Origin: Mangrovimicrobium sp033283325
GTDB lineage: Bacteria > Pseudomonadota > Gammaproteobacteria > Pseudomonadales > Halieaceae
Assembly: GCA_033283325.1 (NCBI GenBank)
Contig: JAWMQO010000001.1
Location: forward strand, 1,612,001-1,676,000
Length of the DNA stretch: 64,000 nt
Direction: 5' to 3'
Shown here: positions 43,314 to 52,081 of the stretch, in pieces
Layout: each line of letters opens with the position of its first letter
How positions within the stretch are numbered: the stretch's first letter is position 1
Position numbers and translations under genes: made by a program
Notes under the pieces: generated by a model
Seen by the model: the letters and a program-made list of their open reading frames with translations, nothing else
Database searches by the model: none
Told to the model about the DNA's origin: nothing

Positions 43314-44774
43314 ATGGAATCGGCAAACGACAGGTTCAATCCTCTCTACGTGGTCCTCATCGCCGCCGCGGCCAGTGTCGTATTTTCGGCTGCATTCATC
43401 TTCGAAAAGCCCCTGTTCTTTGCCATCGGTCTGTTGGGTGTGGTGTGTCTCGTACCCTTCGTCAACTACCCACGGCTCGGCATCTACTTCACTGTAGCCA
43501 CTATTCCCCTGGACGAGGTGGTCGATCTCGGCAAGATCCTGCCCATGGTCGACATCTCGGTCACCAAGATCTTCGCCCTGATTACCATTATGTCCTGGGT
43601 GATGAACCTGGCGGCGAAGAAAATGCGCTTTGTCTGGCGCTGGGAAGCCGGTATTTTCCTCGCTTACTGGCTCTGGGGCGGGCTGACGCTGCTCGATGCA
43701 CTGGACGTCAAGCGCGGCCTTCAGGAACTGATCATCCAGGGCACGACGATTCTTTTCTTCGTGCTCACCTTCAACCTCCTGCGCACCAAGCGCCAGTTGA
43801 TGATCGCATTGATCGCGTTCAGCGTCGTCAGTGCGGGCAGTTTTGCCTGGGCGGGCGTGCAACGCTTGCTGCCCGGCACCGAGATCGAGGAGCGGGTAGG
43901 TTGGCTGGAAGAAGGCGAAGCCACCGCCGGACTGGAAGTCAGCGGTATTGAGTCGGACACCATCGGCGTGGTGAAGCGCAGTACCGGCACCACGGCTCAC
44001 TCCAATATCCTCGGCGCCAGTACCGCGCTGCTGCTCCCCCTCCTCCTGGGCTTTATGCAACTCGCCCGCAATCGCTGGCAGCAGGCGCTGGTTCTCGCGG
44101 GAATTGGCTGTTGCCTTGTCGGCGTGGTGGTATCGCTATCCCGGACCGGGATGCTGACCTACGTCGTAATTTTGCCAATGTTGCTACTCGCACGCTTTGT
44201 TGTGATCACGCCACCACGGGTTGCACTGCTGGCCTTTGCGGCGGTGCTGAGTATTCCCTTCCTCCCGGACGGCGTGAAACGCATCTTCGACCCGCGCAAC
44301 TACCTCTCTGACAAGAGCGTCAGCGTGACTGAACGCTTCCACCTGTGGGATGCCGCGGTAAGGGCATTTTTCGACAACCCGATCACCGGTTTCGGCTTCG
44401 GCGATAACCGGGGGATCTTCGACTATTACTCGAACTCCTGGAACCCGGGGCTGCTCACGGTGCACAGCACCTACCTGCAGGTGCTGATCGAAACAGGCAT
44501 TGTCGGCCTGCTGATTCTACTGTTCTTCTTCTACTCGCTGCTGCGCATGTACTGGCGCGCCGCGCAAATGTTCCGCCGCCAGGCAGACAGGACGGGGTGG
44601 ACCCTGTCTATCGCGATATTAATCAGTACAGTGGCCTTCTTCATCATGGGCGCGATCGCATTCGACTTCATGCGCATCGGCTTCAAGAACATGTGGTTCC
44701 TGCTCGCCTGCGGTGTCTCGCTCTACACCATCGCACTGCGCCAGGAGCGCCAGTTACAGCAGCTGCATTCCTGA
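43314..44774 (+). CDS. O-antigen polymerase/ligase-family membrane protein (Wzy/WaaL)
   Basis: A 486-residue polytopic protein with about 11-12 spans. The long periplasmic loop and SVTERFHLWDAAVRAFFDNPITGFGFGDN, followed by HSTYLQVLIETGIVGLLILL, are the typical Wzy_C/O-antigen ligase signature. It either polymerises flipped repeat units or ligates chains to lipid A core; a stand-alone gene next to wzx and wzz favours polymerase. The ATG at 43314 lies 1 bp after the wzx stop. Last gene of the plus-strand block, meeting the main operon tail to tail at 44775-44794. Confidence 0.87.
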   Translation: MESANDRFNPLYVVLIAAAASVVFSAAFIFEKPLFFAIGLLGVVCLVPFVNYPRLGIYFTVATIPLDEVVDLGKILPMVDISVTKIFALITIMSWVMNLAAKKMRFVWRWEAGIFLAYWLWGGLTLLDALDVKRGLQELIIQGTTILFFVLTFNLLRTKRQLMIALIAFSVVSAGSFAWAGVQRLLPGTEIEERVGWLEEGEATAGLEVSGIESDTIGVVKRSTGTTAHSNILGASTALLLPLLLGFMQLARNRWQQALVLAGIGCCLVGVVVSLSRTGMLTYVVILPMLLLARFVVITPPRVALLAFAAVLSIPFLPDGVKRIFDPRNYLSDKSVSVTERFHLWDAAVRAFFDNPITGFGFGDNRGIFDYYSNSWNPGLLTVHSTYLQVLIETGIVGLLILLFFFYSLLRMYWRAAQMFRRQADRTGWTLSIAILISTVAFFIMGAIAFDFMRIGFKNMWFLLACGVSLYTIALRQERQLQQLHS

Positions 44775-44794
44775 AGTCGCCAGTGAGGTAAATC

Positions 44795-46978
44795 CTAGAC
44801 CTTGTTCAGGACAACCCCGAGCACGTGGGCGCCAATGTGGCTGAGGCGCTCCACCGAAGCCCGCGCGACGTCCCTGTGGGTCTTGCCCGGTTCCAGCACA
44901 ATGAAGCAGCCGTTCGCGGCCTTGGCCCACATCAGGGTAGACGGCGATTCGCTGGTCGGCAGGGCGTCGATCACGATGCGGTCGTAGTTCTCCTTCAGCA
45001 GATCGTAGGTAGACCTAACGTCGGACTCGGAGACTTCGGCGGAGGCGTACTTGTCGATCCGCCCCGCGTTGAGCAGGCCCGGCGCCCCGGAGCCGAGATC
45101 GACAACCGCGTTCTCCAGTGTCTCCTCACCGAGGAGAACGTCGATAAATCCCGGCATCGATGAGCCCGAATCCGGGGATGTGGCGTGGGGACGCATATTC
45201 CCGTCCACGAACAGAACCCGGCGCCCGGGTGTCCGTGCCAGGCAACTGGCATACCACCAACTGATGGTGGAACTTCCGGCGCCGGGGTCCACTCCCGCGA
45301 ACATGATGGTCCGCGATCCAGGGGCATCCACCTGGAGATTCACCTGGGCCTGGATATTCCTGAACAGCTCTTCATACACGGGCGGGAGGACAAAATCTCC
45401 CGGCCGGATCACTGACAATCCCGAGGAAAGGCCCGCCTGGCTGCGCTCGCTTTGCAGGCGTACACGCCAGGTTGGCCCGCCGACCGGAATGCATTCCAGC
45501 ACCCGGAAAGCCTCTCGCACCTGGACACTCTCGGCATTCAGGAATGGCGAATTCAGTACGACGTGCAGGATATCGCCTTCCGCCACCAACTCGCTGAATT
45601 CCCCGAGCTGGAACTCCAGTTGTAATCCTTCTTCGGAGAGGTCTATGGTCTGCGCAGTGAAATGCGCGCCCGACTCCGTTTCCACGTCAACGGGAAAATG
45701 GTAGTTGATGCGTTTGCTGACCCGGTTGGTTTCATCCACCGCCTGGCCCCCTGACACCTCTCCGTTCCCCGCGCGCTTTGCACTGGCGGAGAGGGACAAG
45801 TCTTTGAAATGGTCCCTGCGCCCTTCTTTGCCGCGATTATTCCTACGCATCAGTTCACCATAAAGCATTTCCAGGCGCCGAATTGCGCCCTCGGCCGAGT
45901 AGTGGGTATTGCAGGCTTCCCGGGCGTTATCGCCAAGGCGGCTACACAATGCCGAATCTTCAATCAGTCGCTCGATCGCGGCGGCCATTGCGTCGGGGTC
46001 CGCGGGCGGCACGAAGAGGCCTGACTCTTCGTCAACCACGATTTCCCCGACACCCGATACGGGGGACGCTACGATCGGCACCCCCATCGCCATGGCTGAA
46101 TATATCACCATCGGCGTGCCTTCAGCCGACGAAGGAAAGGCGAAGATATCCAGGGCGGCGAGTACGGCTACGAAATCCTCACAGTAGCCCGGCATCAACA
46201 CGACCTCCTCCAGCCCGGCCTTGCTGATCTGTTCCTTCAACTGGGACATCAGGGGGCCGTCACCGACAATCAGGAAGCGCAGCTTCGGAAAGCGCCCGGC
46301 CAGCAAGCCGGCGGCTTCGACCAGGGACGCGTGCTCCTTCTCCGGCCACAGGCGGGCGATATTGCCGACAACGAAAACATCCTCGTCGATACCGAGCGCA
46401 CGGCGAGCCTCCTCGCGACTGGGCGCCTGCTGGTAGGGTGCAAGGTCTATCCCCGAGTACATCGCCATGCACCTGGAGGCCGGCACGCCGCGCTCGAGAG
46501 TTTCGCGGTGAGTATTCCGGGATACGCTGATTACAACGTCGGCTGCATGCATCAGGCGCGCGCGAATACGCTCCAGCACCTGGCGCTTCAATTCCGCCGG
46601 GTGCCATGCGTGGTTGGAGATGACCAGCGGCGCCCCGGTCAGCCAGGATACGATCATGGCCACGAGATCCGAGCGGGTATCGTGGCTCTGCAGTACCGGG
46701 TTTTGCGCTTTGCGCACCCGGCGCCAGAGGACATACACAGCGCCAGGAAGGTTCCTGATATGGCCCCAGGGGAGCATTTCACACTCGATCCCCTGCTCTT
46801 CCAGGAACTTGACCGAACGTTCGTGCAAGCCCCGCCGCTCCTTGAAGACCTGTAACCTCGGCGTAAAATTCTGCCGGTCCTCGTACTTGAACCAACCCAC
46901 CAGGGTCGTTTCAATTCCCCCGAGATAGTTCGAATTGCGGACGTGGAATACGCTGACAGGTTTCTGGTTTGATGGCAC
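44795..46978 (-). CDS. GT4 glycosyltransferase - PilZ - degenerate BY-kinase fusion
   Basis: A 727-residue three-domain protein. Residues about 5-380 form a GT-B glycosyltransferase (GT4: GGIETTLVGWF, GNIARLWPEKEH, FPSSAEGTPMVIYSAMAMGVPIVAS cut here as 281-305). Residues about 415-520 are a PilZ domain with both c-di-GMP motifs, R-VSK-R and D-L-S-E-E-G. Residues about 555-727 align with CpsD/Wzc-type tyrosine kinases, but the P-loop reads DPGAGSST, lacking the Lys, and Walker A' reads VDGNMR instead of D-x-D. GTG 46978 is chosen over TTG 46999; neither has a good ribosome-binding site. Last gene of the main operon. Confidence 0.82.
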   Translation of the reverse strand: MPSNQKPVSVFHVRNSNYLGGIETTLVGWFKYEDRQNFTPRLQVFKERRGLHERSVKFLEEQGIECEMLPWGHIRNLPGAVYVLWRRVRKAQNPVLQSHDTRSDLVAMIVSWLTGAPLVISNHAWHPAELKRQVLERIRARLMHAADVVISVSRNTHRETLERGVPASRCMAMYSGIDLAPYQQAPSREEARRALGIDEDVFVVGNIARLWPEKEHASLVEAAGLLAGRFPKLRFLIVGDGPLMSQLKEQISKAGLEEVVLMPGYCEDFVAVLAALDIFAFPSSAEGTPMVIYSAMAMGVPIVASPVSGVGEIVVDEESGLFVPPADPDAMAAAIERLIEDSALCSRLGDNAREACNTHYSAEGAIRRLEMLYGELMRRNNRGKEGRRDHFKDLSLSASAKRAGNGEVSGGQAVDETNRVSKRINYHFPVDVETESGAHFTAQTIDLSEEGLQLEFQLGEFSELVAEGDILHVVLNSPFLNAESVQVREAFRVLECIPVGGPTWRVRLQSERSQAGLSSGLSVIRPGDFVLPPVYEELFRNIQAQVNLQVDAPGSRTIMFAGVDPGAGSSTISWWYASCLARTPGRRVLFVDGNMRPHATSPDSGSSMPGFIDVLLGEETLENAVVDLGSGAPGLLNAGRIDKYASAEVSESDVRSTYDLLKENYDRIVIDALPTSESPSTLMWAKAANGCFIVLEPGKTHRDVARASVERLSHIGAHVLGVVLNKV

Positions 46979-47008
46979 GCTCGTTACTCGGTCCGGCAAT
47001 ATTTCAAT

Positions 47009-48136
47009 TCAGGCAATTTTCTGCAGGCACTCGCCATGCTGCTGATACAGTGCCAGGGTCTGTTCCGCGGTGCTGCGCCAGGTGAATTCACTCGCCCTGG
47101 CCAGCCCCTTTTCGCGCATTGATTCCCGCAGTTCCTCGCTAGCGGCAACGGAGACCATGGCTTCAACGATGGAATCGACGGAATAGGGATCCACCAGAAG
47201 TGCCGCGTTTCCGGCGATCTCCACCATGGAGGAATTGTTGGAGGTGATCACCGGGATGCCCGCGGCCATGCCCTCGACGATCGGCAGGCCGAAACCCTCC
47301 CAAAGCGAGGGGTAGACCAGCGCAAGCGCGCCTGAATACAGCTTCGGCAGCTCGTCCACCGGGGACTTGCCCAGGTCGAGAACGTCGTTTTCCAGCTTGT
47401 TGTCGCGAATCGCCGCCCTCGCCTCGTTGGCTGACCAGGTGCTCTCCCCGGTGAACACCAGCTGGATGTCACTGGGCACCTCGCGTTTGAAACGACCAAA
47501 CGCCTCGATAATCCTGATGATATTCTTGCGTGCTTCCCAGCGCCCCGAAAACAGGAAGTACGGCCGCTCGATGCCATAGGCCTGTTTCACAAACTCCCGT
47601 GCCTCGGCTTTGTCAAAGGCCTGGAAGGCTTCACTGACGCCGAGATGGATAACCTCGAGGCGATCGTCGCTGACGCGATAGCGGTCTTTCACCACCTGCC
47701 GGATATGATCGGAAATACAGATGATCAAGCCCGCCTTCTGGATAGCCCGATTGGTCAGCGCAACCAGCCGCAGGCGGACTGCCGGCGGGTAGAGTTCGGG
47801 CTTTTCAATCATGCTCGAACACACCAGGGTAAACATGTAATCTCGCGGCGAAAATGGCGGCGGCACGTAGGTGGCATGCCAGGCCTGGGCGGAGGAGCGG
47901 CGCATCTTCTTCGGCAGCGAGGTCAACATACTGACGGTGCGATTTTGCGGCGTTAATACCTCACAGCGAAAATTTTCCTGTTTCACCAGGCGCTCGGGCG
48001 CCTTCGGGAACAGCGTCAGCATCTCGTACTCGTTGTGCTTGTCGATCGCCGCGAGATTTTTGACCAGTTCGGTCTCGTAACGCTCCGGGCCACCGGAATC
48101 ACTACCTACGCTCGCGAGAAACATTCCAATTTTCAC
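47009..48136 (-). CDS. Glycosyltransferase family 4
   Basis: A 375-residue GT-B enzyme. SGGPERYETELV lies in the N-terminal acceptor domain, FSGRWEARKNIIRIIEAF opens the C-terminal nucleotide-sugar domain, and YPSLWEGFGLPIVEGMAAGIPVITS contains the E-x7-E motif. It retains anomeric configuration, transferring a sugar (perhaps mannose or glucose, not decidable) during repeat-unit assembly. Start is GTG 48136 with GGGGAG at 8 nt. Flanked by the wza-like gene upstream (36 bp) and the GT4-PilZ gene downstream. Confidence 0.9.
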   Translation of the reverse strand: MKIGMFLASVGSDSGGPERYETELVKNLAAIDKHNEYEMLTLFPKAPERLVKQENFRCEVLTPQNRTVSMLTSLPKKMRRSSAQAWHATYVPPPFSPRDYMFTLVCSSMIEKPELYPPAVRLRLVALTNRAIQKAGLIICISDHIRQVVKDRYRVSDDRLEVIHLGVSEAFQAFDKAEAREFVKQAYGIERPYFLFSGRWEARKNIIRIIEAFGRFKREVPSDIQLVFTGESTWSANEARAAIRDNKLENDVLDLGKSPVDELPKLYSGALALVYPSLWEGFGLPIVEGMAAGIPVITSNNSSMVEIAGNAALLVDPYSVDSIVEAMVSVAASEELRESMREKGLARASEFTWRSTAEQTLALYQQHGECLQKIA

Positions 48137-48172
48137 CCGGCGACTCCCCTGTGCTATTTCAAGAGTGAATGG

Positions 48173-49294
48173 CTAGTTGACGATCGCATCGTTGAGGGTC
48201 TCGACCTGGGTGTCCTGCTTAACCCTCATGGTGCCAATCTGGTAGTTGAAGCCTATGCTGGAGTTGCGCAGCATCGGCAAGAGATCGTAGATGTAGGCGT
48301 CCAGCACGTCGGAAACGCCCGAAATCATAGTCTTGGGTACGATCACCACGTCGAAGGGGCGCAGGAGAATGTCGTTGGTCATGGCAAGGCCCGAGGCCTC
48401 ATCGCCACTGATATCCGCCTGCAGGTCGCGCACGATATAGCGCGGGTCGCCACCGACCCCCTTCCTCAGGATGACCACGTTGGAAAGCTCCGAGCGTACT
48501 GTCGTACCACCCGCCGCCAGGATCGCCTGCAGCGAACTCAGCATGGGTTCATAGGGAATCGCGCGGGGCTGGGCGACTTCACCGCCCACGTAGACCTTCG
48601 GTTCGAGGCCGTTGCGCAAGGTCAGGTAGATATTGTCGATATCCGGCACCGCCACCCGCACCCGGCGATCCTCGCTGGATGCGTAGACGATATTGGATGC
48701 CGCCTGGGCCACGTTGAGTACCAGCACCGGATTGGGCAGGTACTCGTTGTAGAGCCTCTCGAGTTCCTTCTGCAATGCGCCGGGTTCCTTGTCCTCGGCA
48801 ACTACAGCCCCGACCATGGGCAGTGAAATCTTCCCGTCGGGACGTACCGATACTATGGCGTCGTACTGTTCGACGTAGGGGAACTTGATCTGCAGTACAT
48901 CACCCACGCCGATCAGGTATACCTTGCTGTCGGGGTTCGGAGTATTGGCAATCAAGTCCGCGTAGCGTTTTTCCAGTGTCTCGGTGGCCTCGTCCAGGGT
49001 CAGGTTCTGGACGGATACGGAACGCAGGAACGGCAGGTTGACCGTACCGTCATGCCCCACGACAACCGTCGTGTTGTAGTCTGGCTGGCGCAAAAAGCGT
49101 ACGTCCAGCTGATCACCATAGGAAAGCCTGTAGCGGTAGGCGGCCTCCAGGTCCTCGGGGCCGGCGGGCTTGATATCGCCGGGTTCCAGGTTTCCCACCG
49201 GCTGCGCCGGGGTGTTCTGGGTCGGCTGGGTTGTACAGGCGCTGAACAGGAGCACGGAGGTACAAAGTACAAGAAGTCTGCAAAGGGCTTTCAT
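48173..49294 (-). CDS. wza: Polysaccharide export lipoprotein (Wza/OPX family)
   Basis: A 373-residue outer-membrane export protein. It has a lipoprotein signal (LLFSAC, Cys20), a polysaccharide-export domain (YRLSYGDQLDVRFLRQPDYNTTVVVGHDG), a second such segment (LIGVGDVLQIKFPYVEQYDAIVSVRPDGKI, residues about 120-150), and a SLBB-like soluble ligand-binding region (KVYVGGEVAQPRAIPYEPMLSSLQAILAAGG). It forms the outer-membrane channel with the Wzz/Wzc-like PCP encoded just upstream (2 bp apart). Two copies of the export domain in tandem is a little unusual. Confidence 0.88.
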   Translation of the reverse strand: MKALCRLLVLCTSVLLFSACTTQPTQNTPAQPVGNLEPGDIKPAGPEDLEAAYRYRLSYGDQLDVRFLRQPDYNTTVVVGHDGTVNLPFLRSVSVQNLTLDEATETLEKRYADLIANTPNPDSKVYLIGVGDVLQIKFPYVEQYDAIVSVRPDGKISLPMVGAVVAEDKEPGALQKELERLYNEYLPNPVLVLNVAQAASNIVYASSEDRRVRVAVPDIDNIYLTLRNGLEPKVYVGGEVAQPRAIPYEPMLSSLQAILAAGGTTVRSELSNVVILRKGVGGDPRYIVRDLQADISGDEASGLAMTNDILLRPFDVVIVPKTMISGVSDVLDAYIYDLLPMLRNSSIGFNYQIGTMRVKQDTQVETLNDAIVN

Positions 49295-49296
49295 AT

Positions 49297-50787
49297 TCAG
49301 GAATTTCCTAAGGTTTTTTGATCGTACCTCGGGAAAGAACTCACGAAATCTATGTTCAGGTACTTTCTGACATCCGCTTCGCTGGAGATGGTCGAGTCAT
49401 TGAGGTAAGCAAGGAATGGCAGTGCGAGGGCGACGAGTACCGACGCGACCAGCGCGATAAGCAGGTAGAAGAGCTTGCGGGGGCGCACGGTTTTCAGTGG
49501 CAGCGGCGCGTAACTGACGACCCGGACCGAGCTGAAGCTGGCTTGGGCCATGGCTTTACTGATCCGCGCTTCCTCCAGGTTGCGCACATTCAGGTCATAG
49601 GCGTCTTCAAGTACACGTATACGCCGTTCCTGCTCCCGCATGGCGAGGCGCACGGCGCCAACCGTATCCAGTTCCTGGCTGTATTCACCCAGCAGTTCGC
49701 GGGTTCCGCGCTGTTCCTCGGCCAGGGCTTGCTGTGCGGTCCTGAGGTTCAGCAGATGCAGGCTCAATTGCTGGTGCACCGGGTTCAACTCCCAGACGAT
49801 ACCCTGCTTGACCTTGCCTACCCCCTGTTCCTGCGTCAGCACCGACTCGGGCACGCCTTTGAGTTGCTCTTCGACCGACTTGATCTGCGCCTTGATTTTC
49901 GCCTCTTCAACAGAGAGCAAGCGCAGCTTTTCCTTGGCGGTTTCGTAACTGTTCACCAGTGAGTCATTCTGCTTGTCCACGCCAAAACCGGTGGATTTCA
50001 TTTGCAGGTTGAGCAGCTCCTTTTCCGCCGCTTCCAATTCGCCGTGCAGTTCCCGGGTGGTCTCGGAGAAGAAGCTGAATGCCCTGTCCTCGCGCATCTG
50101 GCCCTGGAAATTAATGAAGCGGTCCATCAGCAGGTTGACGACATCCCTGGCGACTACCGGGTCACTGCTGCGAAAGGCAACCTGGAGGATGTTCGAATCC
50201 ATTTTTGGCGCCACGTCGATCCTGTCGATCACTTCATCGACCAGGCGAATGTGGGCGAACTCCATCTTCTCGGCCTCGGTGAGCGGCCTGCCAAGATGCA
50301 GGATGCTCTTCAGGCCCTCATAACACCACTTGGCCCCATCGATAACGCCATACATGACCATCTGCACGTAGCGCCGGGCATCGTGGATATAGTTCAGCTT
50401 ATCCATGGAGAGATCGAGTTCACTGACGACCTGTTCCGCAATGGTCCGGGCCTTGAGCATTTCCGCCCGGGTCGAAATTTCCTCTTCCCGGTCCACGTTG
50501 CGGAAAGTGGTACTACCGGCGGGTCCGTTCTGGATTGAAAAATTCGACTGCGGGCTGTCACGATGCACCCACAATTCACCCTTGGCCTCATACAGCGGCA
50601 GGATGAGGAAGATGACGACTACCGCGGGAATCAGGATCCCGAAGAAAGTGTAGAGCGAAAGCTTCCACCACCTGAGGTATATCCCCAGTATCTCGGAAAG
50701 GGTCAGCGGTTCGAGGTCGCTTTCCTGGCCGCCGGGACGATTCGCCACGCCGACTACCTGGGGAATATTTTTTTCAGGCCAGTTCAT
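49297..50787 (-). CDS. Wzz/GumC-type polysaccharide co-polymerase without kinase domain
   Basis: A 496-residue inner-membrane protein. Transmembrane helices lie at about 45-65 and 445-465; between them is a large periplasmic region with long coiled coils (about 230-430) and the PCP-conserved part LWVHRDSPQSN. The C-terminal cytoplasmic tail is short and carries no BY-kinase. In PCP-2 systems the kinase may be separate; here the only kinase-like sequence is the degenerate one fused to the GT4-PilZ protein. It would set chain length and contact the Wza-like channel. Starts at ATG 50787 after AGGAAG (spacing long). Confidence 0.88.
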   Translation of the reverse strand: MNWPEKNIPQVVGVANRPGGQESDLEPLTLSEILGIYLRWWKLSLYTFFGILIPAVVVIFLILPLYEAKGELWVHRDSPQSNFSIQNGPAGSTTFRNVDREEEISTRAEMLKARTIAEQVVSELDLSMDKLNYIHDARRYVQMVMYGVIDGAKWCYEGLKSILHLGRPLTEAEKMEFAHIRLVDEVIDRIDVAPKMDSNILQVAFRSSDPVVARDVVNLLMDRFINFQGQMREDRAFSFFSETTRELHGELEAAEKELLNLQMKSTGFGVDKQNDSLVNSYETAKEKLRLLSVEEAKIKAQIKSVEEQLKGVPESVLTQEQGVGKVKQGIVWELNPVHQQLSLHLLNLRTAQQALAEEQRGTRELLGEYSQELDTVGAVRLAMREQERRIRVLEDAYDLNVRNLEEARISKAMAQASFSSVRVVSYAPLPLKTVRPRKLFYLLIALVASVLVALALPFLAYLNDSTISSEADVRKYLNIDFVSSFPRYDQKTLGNS

Positions 50788-50926
50788 CTTTAAATACGCT
50801 TCCTAAAATGAAAATGAAGGCAGCGCTAACGCCTCCCCACCGTGTATCACTTCCTGACCTGAGTATTCCCTCACCCCGGGCAGCGCTCTCGACGTGCTTA
50901 TCGTTTTGCCGGCAAGCCCCATCAAC

Positions 50927-52081
50927 TTATTGCAGACGCTCGGGTTCCGCCTGAATTTCCTTGAAGGGGAGTTCCTGCGTTCTGGGCGCCGGTTCACCGC
51001 GCTGACGGAAAATATGGCAACCGTCGCAGATTGTCGGTTTGCTCCCCTTTCCGCCCTCGCGAAACAGGTTTCGCGCGGACTGGTACATTTCATTATTCCA
51101 TATGTCCGTGACTTTCTCTGTATTGGAATCGCCAAAATCGTTTTTATCACCGTAGACGATGCAACAAGGCGCCGTGCCTCCATCCGGGTTGGTGGTAATC
51201 GAGCGGTACAGGTAGAAACAGGACGAGGGCTCGTTCCCGGCGAAGGCTTCCACATTACCGTCATCGTGCTTGAGGAACCAGTCCTCTTTCAGCTTCTCGG
51301 GCTCCTGCGCAAGGATCGGCACGCCGGGGGGTATCACCCTGAAGCGGTCCACACCCATCTCCTCGGCCATCTTGCGCGCCGCTTCGAGTTCGTGGGAATT
51401 GTGCTCGAACAGGATGTACTGCCACTCGATATAGGGGGTGGAACTGCCCAGTTCTTCCCGGCGGGCGATCAGTTTCTCCACGTTCGCCAGTACCTTGTGG
51501 ACATTGCCCCGGACCCGGTACTTGACGTAGGTTTCCTGGGTGATGCCATCGATGGAGAGGATCAGGTACTCGAGGCCGCTGTTGATGAGCTCGTCGATCT
51601 TGCCATCGGAGACCCGGTTGAAGTTCGTACTCATGTTGGTGGCAATGTTCTTGCTGTTCACATAACGAATCATGTCGAAGATACGCGGGTGCAGCAGCGA
51701 CTCGCCCCAGTTGTGCAGGTTTACCTCGTAGGCGTAAGGGGCCACCTGGTCGATCATCCGGGTGAAAACCTCCCACTCCATGCGCTGCTGCTTGCGATCG
51801 AGCTCCCCGGTGCCGGTCGGGCAAAGGGGGCAGCGCAGGTTGCAGACGTTGAGCGGATCGACGATGACGATGTAGGGGTGGCCGCGGACCTTGGTGCGTC
51901 GCAGCCTGAATTCGAGTTCGACCAGAATCAGGTTGGCTATCTTTCGCGGTGTGGAGTGCTTGATAACCGACAGCGCGTGGCGACTCATCCGCGTGAGCTG
52001 TGGCAACTTGCCGAGCAGCCGCGATATCGTCGAACTCTGCAGCTTCGAATTGTCCGTAGTCAGTGCGCCTTCAGTTGACAT
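50927..52081 (-). CDS. Radical SAM/SPASM protein in the polysaccharide operon
   Basis: A 384-residue protein. C80-x3-C84-x2-C87 (NVCNLRCPLC) binds the SAM [4Fe-4S] cluster; ILSIDGITQETYVKYR lies in the barrel, and the C-terminal SPASM-like Cys cluster (SSCFYLYRS, APCC, CDGCHIF) likely binds auxiliary clusters. ATG 52081 overlaps the upstream epimerase stop by 11 bp, so coupling is likely. Similar proteins occur in cell-envelope polysaccharide clusters, but the reaction is unknown; sugar modification or a lipid/peptide appendage are possibilities. A 139-bp gap separates it from the wzz-like gene. Confidence 0.85.
   Translation of the reverse strand: MSTEGALTTDNSKLQSSTISRLLGKLPQLTRMSRHALSVIKHSTPRKIANLILVELEFRLRRTKVRGHPYIVIVDPLNVCNLRCPLCPTGTGELDRKQQRMEWEVFTRMIDQVAPYAYEVNLHNWGESLLHPRIFDMIRYVNSKNIATNMSTNFNRVSDGKIDELINSGLEYLILSIDGITQETYVKYRVRGNVHKVLANVEKLIARREELGSSTPYIEWQYILFEHNSHELEAARKMAEEMGVDRFRVIPPGVPILAQEPEKLKEDWFLKHDDGNVEAFAGNEPSSCFYLYRSITTNPDGGTAPCCIVYGDKNDFGDSNTEKVTDIWNNEMYQSARNLFREGGKGSKPTICDGCHIFRQRGEPAPRTQELPFKEIQAEPERLQ

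Noticed and set aside
44795..46978. Two genes wrongly joined (GT4 and CpsD)
   Set aside because: The frame is continuous through an intact PilZ domain with no stop or frameshift signature, so I keep one gene, with a sequencing check advised in the findings.
50894..52078. 394-codon open frame on the plus strand
   Set aside because: Antisense to the radical SAM gene, whose Cys motifs identify the real coding strand.
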